A model generated the notes under the pieces. The model searched no databases. It was not told where the DNA came from and was given only the letters and a program-made list of their open reading frames with translations. A stretch of DNA of 64,000 nucleotides from Rossellomorea aquimaris (GTDB lineage: Bacteria; Bacillota; Bacilli; Bacillales; Bacillaceae_B), in contig NZ_JAIVAT010000007.1 in NCBI RefSeq assembly GCF_020172085.1, positions 372,001 through 436,000 of the forward strand, read 5' to 3'. Both the position numbers and the translations under genes were made by a program. Below, piece by piece: positions 57,756 to 64,000 of the stretch; position 1 is the stretch's first letter; every line of letters starts with the position of its first letter.

Positions 57756-59693
57756 ATGTTTAAGAAACTACTTATTGTCATTATTCTGCTCCTTTCCTAT
57801 GGTCAAACAGCTTATGCTAAATCAAACAGTATCGATGAAGTCCAAATCCGGGCATGGATTCAGCCCAACGGAAATCTAATGATCAACGAAATGTTCACGT
57901 ACACCTTTAATGGGAAGTTTAAGAGTGTCAGGAGGTCCATTCCTGAAGATCACCACGAGGGAGTTCAGTGGTTTAAAGCCTATGAACTGATCAATGATGA
58001 GGCGGAGCTTGGCTTCACCAAAGATGCGGATCTGCGTCCGCTTGATGTGAAACGGGAGGATGGTACGTATCGTTCACCATTTCCGGTGGAGGACACCAAG
58101 AAGACCATTTTTTACGCGTATGAGCTGAAAAATGTCGTGAAATCGTATAATACATACAGCGATCTGACGGTTCCTTTCTTCGGAACAGACAGCAATCATG
58201 ACATCGATTTACATAACGTGACGATTGACTTTGTTTTCCCACAAAAAGTTGATCCTGCCGAGTATGAAGCTTTCTTACACGATCAAAAGGGGAATGTGGA
58301 AGAGGAGGGGCCAGAGGTCGTTCGCTTTACGACCCCTGTTTCTGACATGTATTCCTTAACGGAAACGCGGCTTTTCTTTCCCTCTTCCATCATGACCGAG
58401 CAGACAAAGACCGCTGCTTCGAAATCATTGGAAGAGGCCATTCAAGAAGAAGAAGACCGGATGGCACTCGTGGAGAAAAGAAAAACTCAAATGAATACTG
58501 TTAAAAAAGTACTTGGTGGGCTCGCACTCACTTTAGGCGGTACCTTATTCATCATGATACTGGGATTCCTGATAGGCAGAATAAGAGGAAGTGGCAGAAC
58601 GAGGGATGTGTTGGAAGCGGATCCCCTTCTCTTGTACATGGTCCATAGGCGTGGGAAGTTCAGACACGGAGCGTTGATGGCCGGGTTGTACTCGTTGGTG
58701 GAAAGAGGGAAAGTGAAGGTTCATAAACAGAAAACGACCACCCGTTTTCTGAGTGATAGCTGGGCTCCGGATGAGACCTTGTTCTTCACACTGATCTCTG
58801 AAGACAAATCACTATCATCAATTGAAGCAAAGCTGGTGTCATGGATCTTTAAGAGAAAAGGAAAGAACGGATCGGCCGCATTTGCCATGACGGACCTTGC
58901 CGGGGCTACGAAGAGTGAGAAAGATCTCAGCCGCCATGTAAAGAAATATCATACAAAGGTCAAGGCTCACAAAGAGCAAGAGAAGGAATGGTTTGCTGAA
59001 GTATTAAAAGAAGCAAAGGAAGCCGGACTCCTGCATGACCGCTGGTTCCATTTTGTCACGAAGCTTGTGCCTCTTTCCGTTGTAATCGGGACCTTATGTG
59101 CTTATTATTTTGACATGCAATCGGCATTTGCTCTATGGATGTATGGAATCATAGGTAGTGGATCCCTTGCATTCCTATGGTGGAAGAAAGAAAAGAAGTG
59201 GCCGATTTTTATTTTTGGTGTCATAACCTTTTTTGCCATGGCTCAACTTCATAATGAAACAGCAGGCTCTTTCCTGCTTTTATGCCTATTTCTCACTACC
59301 ATTCTTATGTTCACGGTCCCTCGCCATACGTTGTCGGGAGCGGCACTTGATGTAAAAGCGGGTATCCGCCGGTTCCGAAAACAGGTGAAACGAGAAGGGT
59401 TCCCCGCTGGGAATGAGGAGGAGATGGACATATGGATGATCCGGATCCTTCTTTTTGAACGGAAGAGGAAATTAAGACATATGACAGGTGAGTGGGTGGA
59501 GAACCATACCGTGTTACCAGCTGCACCACTTTCTGCTCTTATGATCTCAGATCAGAATCCCCATGAGTTCCTCACCAATTCATGGAAATGGAGCGGTCCA
59601 CCTCCTGGTGAGTCCGGTTCGTTTATTGGAGGATATTCTGATGGAGGAGGCGGATTTGACGGAGGCGGCGGTGGAGGTGCCGGCGCGGATTGA
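57756..59693 (+). CDS. DUF2207-type membrane protein with Gly-rich C-terminus
   Basis: 645 residues. Signal peptide (about 1-21, ending AYAKS). An extracellular DUF2207 beta domain (about 25-210, with VQIRAWIQPNGNLMINEMFTYTF). One membrane helix near 250-272. A cytoplasmic region follows with further hydrophobic helices at about 428-500 and 515-527. It ends in a Gly-rich tail GGGFDGGGGGGAGAD, characteristic of this family. Function unknown. AAAGGAG lies about 10 bases before the ATG; translation may be coupled to the GNAT gene. Confidence 0.87.
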   Translation: MFKKLLIVIILLLSYGQTAYAKSNSIDEVQIRAWIQPNGNLMINEMFTYTFNGKFKSVRRSIPEDHHEGVQWFKAYELINDEAELGFTKDADLRPLDVKREDGTYRSPFPVEDTKKTIFYAYELKNVVKSYNTYSDLTVPFFGTDSNHDIDLHNVTIDFVFPQKVDPAEYEAFLHDQKGNVEEEGPEVVRFTTPVSDMYSLTETRLFFPSSIMTEQTKTAASKSLEEAIQEEEDRMALVEKRKTQMNTVKKVLGGLALTLGGTLFIMILGFLIGRIRGSGRTRDVLEADPLLLYMVHRRGKFRHGALMAGLYSLVERGKVKVHKQKTTTRFLSDSWAPDETLFFTLISEDKSLSSIEAKLVSWIFKRKGKNGSAAFAMTDLAGATKSEKDLSRHVKKYHTKVKAHKEQEKEWFAEVLKEAKEAGLLHDRWFHFVTKLVPLSVVIGTLCAYYFDMQSAFALWMYGIIGSGSLAFLWWKKEKKWPIFIFGVITFFAMAQLHNETAGSFLLLCLFLTTILMFTVPRHTLSGAALDVKAGIRRFRKQVKREGFPAGNEEEMDIWMIRILLFERKRKLRHMTGEWVENHTVLPAAPLSALMISDQNPHEFLTNSWKWSGPPPGESGSFIGGYSDGGGGFDGGGGGGAGAD

Positions 59694-59735
59694 TCAAAGA
59701 GTGAAGTGAAGATGATCACGAAAGGGGAAAATCCA

Positions 59736-60029
59736 ATGTCAAAAGATAACTTGAACCTTATTATCATCTTAGGTGTTTTATCAGCGATAGCGGGTTTTAT
59801 TATGCTTTTCTTTTGTGTGTATTTTGGAACTGCTAAGGCTGATGCTTGGTTGTTCAATCGTGGTGGTGCGGACCCTGAATATTACAACGTTATAGTAAAG
59901 GGATATATCAATACCTTTTTAGTTGGTGGCAGCATTTTATCCGTGATAGGTGTGCTAGCTATCGTCTTGGGGTATCATCAGCTTCAGTATAAAAAAAGCA
60001 GTGACTCACATTTGGATGAAAGTTCTTAG
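59736..60029 (+). CDS. Two-helix membrane protein of unknown function
   Basis: 97 residues: hydrophobic helices at about 7-28 and 58-80, hydrophilic Ser/Lys-rich end. AAAGGGGAA lies about 7 bases before the ATG at 59736; ten upstream codons in frame are rejected. It lies 42 bases after the DUF2207 gene, possibly in its transcript. Confidence 0.68.
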   Translation: MSKDNLNLIIILGVLSAIAGFIMLFFCVYFGTAKADAWLFNRGGADPEYYNVIVKGYINTFLVGGSILSVIGVLAIVLGYHQLQYKKSSDSHLDESS

Positions 60030-60050
60030 AAGGATCGGGAGGAAGTAACG

Positions 60051-60644
60051 TTGATAGAAGTACATGAGAAAACGATGAAAGAAATCATTTTCGTCACAAC
60101 GAATAAAGGAAAAGTTGCTTCTGCACAGAAGGAGTTAACCAACATAAAGGTTTTGCCGATTGAAGCTGAACTAAGTGAACCGAGAAGCGATGATATTAAA
60201 GAAATCGCGAAGCAAAAGGTGTTACAGGCATATTCAATTGTGAATCGACCCTGCATCGCTTTGGATTCCGGATTTTTTATAGAGTCGCTAAACGGTTTTC
60301 CAAGAGCATACGTCAACCACATGCTGGATACAATCGGCATCGAGGGGATATTAAAGCTGATGCATGGTGTGGAGAACAGAGTTTGTGAATTCAGATCTTG
60401 CCTAGCTTATTATGACGGTGAGGAATTGAGATTCTTTGAGAGTAAATCCCCCGGAGTCGTCGCAGAGAAAATAAGAGGTTCAGAGAATGAGAATAGCTGG
60501 TCAGATCTTTGGTATATCTTTATCCCGAGGCACTTTTGTAAGACGATGGCTGAATTTGATGAAGGAGACTTTTTGGAGTATAACCGGGTGAAGGAGACGT
60601 CGGGGATGAGGAAGTTTGGGGAGTGGTATTCAAATTTAAGATAG
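60051..60644 (+). CDS. HAM1/RdgB-like non-canonical purine NTP pyrophosphatase
   Basis: 197 residues. N-terminal FVTTNKGKVASAQKEL carries the T/SxNxxK motif that binds the triphosphate; the acidic metal motif appears as IALDSGFFIESLNGFPRAYV; late PRHFCKTMAEFD. The family hydrolyses ITP/XTP to keep them out of DNA. The sequence is divergent (ALDSG instead of DDSG), so it may be a secondary member and not the housekeeping enzyme. TTG start at 60051, 8 bases after GGGAGG. Confidence 0.82.
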   Translation: MIEVHEKTMKEIIFVTTNKGKVASAQKELTNIKVLPIEAELSEPRSDDIKEIAKQKVLQAYSIVNRPCIALDSGFFIESLNGFPRAYVNHMLDTIGIEGILKLMHGVENRVCEFRSCLAYYDGEELRFFESKSPGVVAEKIRGSENENSWSDLWYIFIPRHFCKTMAEFDEGDFLEYNRVKETSGMRKFGEWYSNLR

Positions 60645-60654
60645 GGGGATAGGG

Positions 60655-60795
60655 ATGATTATTGCTTTGTTGATAGTGGCTACTCTTCTTTTGATAGCCG
60701 GTTTACTAACACCTATCAGTTCAGTTATGACTTTATTGATGTCTTCAATTCTGTTTGTGGTCGCATTGGTACTCTCTCTTAAGAAAAAGGGATAG
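60655..60795 (+). CDS. 46-residue small membrane protein
   Basis: MIIALLIVATLLLIAGLL, then a second hydrophobic helix VMTLLMSSILFVVALVLSL and a KKKG end. AGGGGGATAGGG immediately upstream supports the ATG at 60655, 10 bases after the HAM1-like stop. No family recognised. Followed by a terminator. Confidence 0.65.
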   Translation: MIIALLIVATLLLIAGLLTPISSVMTLLMSSILFVVALVLSLKKKG

Positions 60796-60828
60796 ATTCA
60801 ATGTTGGATTGTAGCGATAATTTTTGTA

Positions 60829-60866
60829 AGGGGGTGCCTTGAATTTAGGGGCACCCTATTTTGTTT
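60829..60866 (+). terminator. Terminator
   Basis: AGGGGGTGCC / GGGGCACCCT arms around about 9 bases, then a T-rich tail. Confidence 0.78.
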
Positions 60867-60939
60867 GTATTATGATTGTTTTTACATGTAGGAAAAAGAT
60901 TCTCAATATATGAATGGAAATGAAAACTTCCTGAGTAGA

Positions 60940-61908
60940 CTAAGATCCTTTAGTATAGAACACTCCCTTTTTGGTTCCTATCTTAGTGAGATTGAGTGAT
61001 TGAAGAATATTTGACGCCGTTTTACGAGAAGGAAGGAGGAGGAAGTCTCTTAATTCCTGATTGGTGATCGATTGCTTGATTAAGAGAAAATAATCTTCAA
61101 TGGCCTGCACATGAGCCGTTTTAGAGAAGTGGTTACAGTGTTCGCAATGCCACACGCCGGTCATTCTGGTCATGACATGGGTACATTGTTCGCAGAGAAC
61201 TCCACGTTTAATGTTTGATGGTTGTAATTGATAGGTAGCTAGTATTGAGGAGTTTGGTTCTTGGTGTTGATTCAATAAAAGTCTTTTAGTCTTCTTCAGA
61301 TCAATGACTTGGTTGTCATCCCGGATATATTTCGTATTTAGTTTGCTTATTTCACTGACAAGGCTTTGGGAATGGATGATTTTATCATGAGGGGGAAGGA
61401 GCTTGTGGCCAGACGCCATTTTCAGAATAGTAGAGGGATTGCTGAATACGACTAGGTATTCAATAGGGGGACAGGGTAGTTTGTTGTTGTAAAACCATCT
61501 TTGAAGAAATAGTTTCTTGCGGTTTGCCTGTGTAATGGGATCGGGAAATCCCGTTTCAATTCCTTTGTAAGACTTAGTGAATTGATTGAATTCCGGGTCT
61601 ATGGTCAGGGTGCCGGAGATGTTTTTTACTTCGATAGGAAGTGAGTAGAATGAAGTAATAAGAAGGGAGTCTATTTGAAAGAAATCCGGTTTCATGGGGA
61701 GTCGTAAATCACTGAAGATCATATATTTCTTGTCGGTCAGAAACCTAAGATGGTAATCCACAGCTTTTTCACCATTATAACCTGCTTTTCGTTTCTTGAG
61801 GTCTTGTTCAATGTCTGGCCGTTTTGAATGGTTTATGGGAACCAGCCTTTTTAATAGAGCCTCGGTTTGGAGAAGTCTTTGAGGGGGTTGTCTTTCTTTT
61901 ATAATCAA
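60940..61908 (-). CDS. NERD nuclease-related domain protein with zinc ribbon
   Basis: 322 residues. The NERD domain (about 42-160) has KAGYNGEKAVDYHL, SDLRLPMKPDFFQIDSLLI and PIEVKNISGTL, the Asp/Glu-x-Lys-like core of this PD-(D/E)xK relative. Residues about 240-265 form a zinc ribbon (CEQCTHVMTRMTGVWHCEHC). The C-terminus looks like a winged helix. NERD proteins are common in Bacillaceae and of unknown role, possibly DNA processing. Single gene. Confidence 0.87.
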   Translation of the reverse strand: MIIKERQPPQRLLQTEALLKRLVPINHSKRPDIEQDLKKRKAGYNGEKAVDYHLRFLTDKKYMIFSDLRLPMKPDFFQIDSLLITSFYSLPIEVKNISGTLTIDPEFNQFTKSYKGIETGFPDPITQANRKKLFLQRWFYNNKLPCPPIEYLVVFSNPSTILKMASGHKLLPPHDKIIHSQSLVSEISKLNTKYIRDDNQVIDLKKTKRLLLNQHQEPNSSILATYQLQPSNIKRGVLCEQCTHVMTRMTGVWHCEHCNHFSKTAHVQAIEDYFLLIKQSITNQELRDFLLLPSRKTASNILQSLNLTKIGTKKGVFYTKGS

Positions 61909-62294
61909 AAAATCACTCCTTTGATGAGGTATTCATAGGTATAGTTCGCCATAAGGAGAGCATCTCCTGCTTTTTTTGAGAATGTATGTCGGTTTTTAGA
62001 CCAAAACGTAAAGAGCTTACCAAGGCTGTACATAGATATGAGCCGGTTTTGCCCACTTATGAGCTGGATTTAAAATTTATGAGCCGGATTTTCAAAATAT
62101 GAGCCAGAATCCAGATTAATAATCCGTTATTTACTTTTATGAGCTCTTTGTCGAAAATTCTTTAATAATGAATACAGTAAACTCATCTAAAGGTCTATGC
62201 TGCTTCTCTATTCTACAAACGTAACAATTTTATTACTGAGAAACGATTGAAGAGGATAGAAAATTTTGGAATAATAAAGATGAGGAGGAGTACT
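61909..62294. other. Intergenic region with the ATGAGCCGG array
   Basis: No gene. It contains the 20-bp-period array at 62037-62148 and the strong RBS (GAGGAGGAG) of the small membrane gene at 62295. No clear promoter was recognised. Confidence 0.6.
62037..62148. repeat. Intergenic array of ATGAGCCGG cores, 20-bp period
   Basis: ATGAGC-type cores start at 62038, 62059, 62079, 62099, 62119 (degenerate, ATAATCCG) and 62139. Most units read TATGAGCCGGATTTT followed by variable A/T-rich sequence. Same period and unit number as the unrelated-core array at 32527-32650. Confidence 0.8.
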
Positions 62295-62492
62295 ATGAAA
62301 ATCAATGCCTATCTCATCCGTTTATCATTCTCCATCATGCTGATCTTCGGCGGGGCGCTTGCGATTTTTTACATAAAAACAGGAGATATTCTTGTGTACA
62401 ATCTGATCGCGACTTGTGTTGGGATGGTTCTCCTTTTGGCTTCATGGATGTGGAGGACCAAGAAGAAATTAAAAGAGGGGGAAATGATATGA
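62295..62492 (+). CDS. Two-helix small membrane protein
   Basis: 65 residues: hydrophobic helices at about 6-26 and 33-52 and a basic tail (WRTKKKLKEGEMI). GAGGAGGAG about 6 bases before the ATG at 62295; an upstream 16-codon extension is rejected. Overlaps the next gene (ATGA), forming a three-gene operon. Confidence 0.7.
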   Translation: MKINAYLIRLSFSIMLIFGGALAIFYIKTGDILVYNLIATCVGMVLLLASWMWRTKKKLKEGEMI

Positions 62493-62791
62493 TTGGTTGG
62501 CTCAATGTAGGAAGCTTGTTGCTTGGAATTCTTGCCTGGACCCTTCCGGTAGTGACGCTTGTGACGTATAGAAAAAATCACCTCACCCTTGCCGTCATGA
62601 GCATGTGCGCATGTGCACTGTCTTTGTCTTTCCAGATTTTCTATCACTATCATTTGGTCAAAGTTGGGGACTGGTCGGCAATAATGGATGTATCTGGATC
62701 CGTGGCGTTCGCTTCAGCGATCCTGATCATCGTAACGATTCTGTTAAATACCATGACAATGATCCGTCATAAGAAAGAAGTGATATCATGA
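62489..62791 (+). CDS. Three-helix membrane protein of unknown function
   Basis: 100 residues with hydrophobic helices at about 5-27, 33-53 and 67-90. No family recognised. GAGGGGG precedes the ATG at 62489, which overlaps the previous stop. Its own stop overlaps the start of the zinc-ribbon/alpha-CTD-like gene. Confidence 0.7.
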   Translation: MIGWLNVGSLLLGILAWTLPVVTLVTYRKNHLTLAVMSMCACALSLSFQIFYHYHLVKVGDWSAIMDVSGSVAFASAILIIVTILLNTMTMIRHKKEVIS

Positions 62792-63081
62792 CTTCGAAAG
62801 AAAACGTAAGGATTTGCGATAAAGGGCATACCTATGTAAAAAAGAGCGACTGCCCGACCTGCCCTGTCTGTGAAAAAGAACGGAAACCTGAGACCGGGTT
62901 TCTATCGGTCCTCTCAAGTCCAGCGAGAAGGGCATTGGAGAATAACGGGATCACGACGTTGGAAGAGTTGGCTGCCTACAGTAAGAAAGAGATTCTTGCT
63001 TTTCACGGGATGGGGCCTTCTTCTATTCCTAAGCTTCGGAAGGCACTTGGCGAGAAGGGCTTGGCGTTTAAAGAAGAATAA
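62788..63081 (+). CDS. RNA polymerase alpha-CTD-like protein with zinc ribbon
   Basis: 97 residues. N-terminal zinc-ribbon-like cysteines (CDKGHTYVKKSDCPTCPVCEKE). From about 40 on, LSSPARRALENNGITTLEELAAYSKKEILAFHGMGPSSIPKLRKALGEKGL is the helix-hairpin-helix fold of the RNA polymerase alpha C-terminal domain. Possibly a DNA- or RNA-polymerase-associated protein; role unknown. Coupled to the two membrane genes by ATGA overlap. Terminator follows. Confidence 0.85.
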   Translation: MTSKENVRICDKGHTYVKKSDCPTCPVCEKERKPETGFLSVLSSPARRALENNGITTLEELAAYSKKEILAFHGMGPSSIPKLRKALGEKGLAFKEE

Positions 63082-63105
63082 TATGAACTTATATAAAACT
63101 TTACG

Positions 63106-63140
63106 AAAACCGATTTTCATCCCTGAAAATCGGTTTTTTT
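63106..63140 (+). terminator. Terminator
   Basis: AAAACCGATTTTC / GAAAATCGGTTTT arms around ATCCCT, then T run. Confidence 0.9.
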
Positions 63141-63214
63141 CGTGAGAGAAGGTGGTACTACCGACAAAAATAAACAGAAAATGTCGAATAGTGTCTATGA
63201 AAGGGGGTGAAATC

Positions 63215-64000
63215 ATGCACATCAGATCAATCCTCTTCATGAGTATTTTGATAGGAGCAGCGGCAATCCAGCCGATTCATACATATGCACAAGATCACAG
63301 GGAAAACGACCATAGATCAGAGAAAGCCGCTATACATACGGATGCAGAGGATAAGGGGAAGAAAAACGTTCCTGAGAAACAAGACAAAGAAGAAAGCCAT
63401 GTGAAGACACCCGGTCCACCTCAGGTTTTGCCAGAAAAGGCTCAGGTACCTCAAAAAGGTAAGCAGACGGAAAAGGCTGTGCCTCCTGTTGTCCACCAAA
63501 AGGCTAATGCTCAGGAAAAACGGTCTGTGAAGGCTGCTGCAATAGTCAAAGAGTCAATAGATGCAAAGGAAGTAAGAGGAGAGGCGGACACCATCAGGCA
63601 AACTGTGCCTAAAGAAATTTCCAAACCTCTCAATGCGGAAAAACGAGAGGTAAAACAATCGGATGAGAAGCTTTCATATGCCGTTTCAAAGGCGGTCGTG
63701 AAAGAAGTAGAATCTCCTCCAGTAAAAAAGAAAACCTCAATTCGAACCTCTGTTCAGAAGCCGATTCCAGAACCGGATAACCACTCCCCATCCAAGAAGC
63801 AGCTAGTCGATATAGAAGTGATTCACACCTCTACACACCGGAACCAGCCTTCTGGAGGGAAGACTCAAGACCTTCCCGGTACGGGAACAAGTGCGACAAG
63901 CTTCATTGCAGTCGGATTCCTTTGGGAAACAGGGTTGTATCTTGGCAACATTTATCATGCTTCTGACGTTCAATACTGGTATCAGTGGATGAATGCCCCG
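63215..64000 (+). CDS. Secreted low-complexity protein with LPGTG motif (partial, runs off right edge)
   Basis: 262 residues visible and still open at the window end. Sec signal peptide (MHIRSILFMSILIGAAAIQ, cleavage after HTYA). A long Lys/Glu/Pro/Gln/Val-rich region without predicted structure follows (about 28-215). Then comes LPGTGTSATSFIAVGFLW, which looks like a sortase-type LPxTG followed by a hydrophobic stretch. The frame continues with GLYLGNIYHASDVQYWYQWMN, however, so this is not a standard C-terminal sorting signal. AAAGGGGGTGA lies about 6 bases before the ATG. Likely a cell-wall-spanning protein; no family recognised. Confidence 0.7.
   Translation, partial: MHIRSILFMSILIGAAAIQPIHTYAQDHRENDHRSEKAAIHTDAEDKGKKNVPEKQDKEESHVKTPGPPQVLPEKAQVPQKGKQTEKAVPPVVHQKANAQEKRSVKAAAIVKESIDAKEVRGEADTIRQTVPKEISKPLNAEKREVKQSDEKLSYAVSKAVVKEVESPPVKKKTSIRTSVQKPIPEPDNHSPSKKQLVDIEVIHTSTHRNQPSGGKTQDLPGTGTSATSFIAVGFLWETGLYLGNIYHASDVQYWYQWMNAP

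Noticed and set aside
62037-62148. CRISPR array
   Set aside because: Same reasons: short degenerate cores at 20-bp spacing and no cas genes.

Overview
The window looks like chromosomal DNA of a spore-forming, low-to-medium GC Bacillaceae (a Bacillus or Rossellomorea-like organism). The basis is strong AGGAGG-type ribosome binding sites, frequent TTG and GTG starts, sigma-A promoters, a CwlJ germination hydrolase, cysteine-rich spore-surface proteins behind sigma-K-like promoters, and many proteins resembling Bacillus subtilis families (YcnK, YwaF, YhfK, YkvA, YnfA). I saw no rRNA, tRNA, CRISPR array, integrase or transposase.

Layout. (1) 1-292: 5' part of a YcnK-like copper-responsive repressor, leaving the window on the left. 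(2) 0.5-11 kb: an acyl-CoA catabolic cluster (SDR dehydrogenase, sigma-54 activator, two acyl-CoA ligases, acyl-CoA dehydrogenase, thiolase, class III CoA-transferase, VOC protein). Two -24/-12 promoters flank the activator gene, and each carries an upstream TGTCC-N7-GGACA inverted repeat, so the activator probably drives both units. (3) 11-19 kb: small lipoprotein and membrane genes, a nucleoside hydrolase, a WYL regulator divergent from an SDR, a YwaF-like membrane protein, a GNAT, and a multidrug-type ABC half-transporter. The ABC gene is preceded by an 18-codon leader peptide and mutually exclusive RNA hairpins. (4) 20.0-24.5 kb: an AT-rich accessory island with an Mrr-type restriction endonuclease facing a tightly packed three-gene operon (unknown small protein, HExxH metalloprotease, dCTP deaminase-like protein). 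This is the best candidate here for an undescribed, possibly antiviral, system. (5) 24.6-29.2 kb: a sugar-acid catabolic locus (GntR regulator, hydroxyacid dehydrogenase, four-carbon acid sugar kinase, GntP permease) with three operator-like palindromes at exact 21-bp spacing.

(6) 29-36.6 kb: small membrane proteins, a HAD phosphatase, YhfK, a Nudix gene and a decayed second Nudix gene. (7) 36.6-41.9 kb: three spore-surface genes (one Gln-rich, two with Ena/DUF3992-like C-terminal domains), small ORFs, CwlJ and a CD3324-family protein. (8) 42-63 kb: single genes and short operons typical of Bacillus accessory housekeeping (serine hydrolase, phosphodiester glycosidase, methyltransferase, GNATs, Nudix hydrolases, DinB-like, phosphotransferase, M3 peptidase, P-loop kinase, DUF2207, HAM1-like, NERD nuclease). 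(9) The right end holds the start of a secreted low-complexity protein with an LPGTG motif.

Two intergenic arrays (about 32.53-32.65 kb and 62.04-62.15 kb) have different core sequences but the same architecture: six or so short cores about 20 bp apart. Starts were re-chosen by ribosome binding site wherever the longest reading frame began too far upstream. All family assignments are by eye, without database searches.
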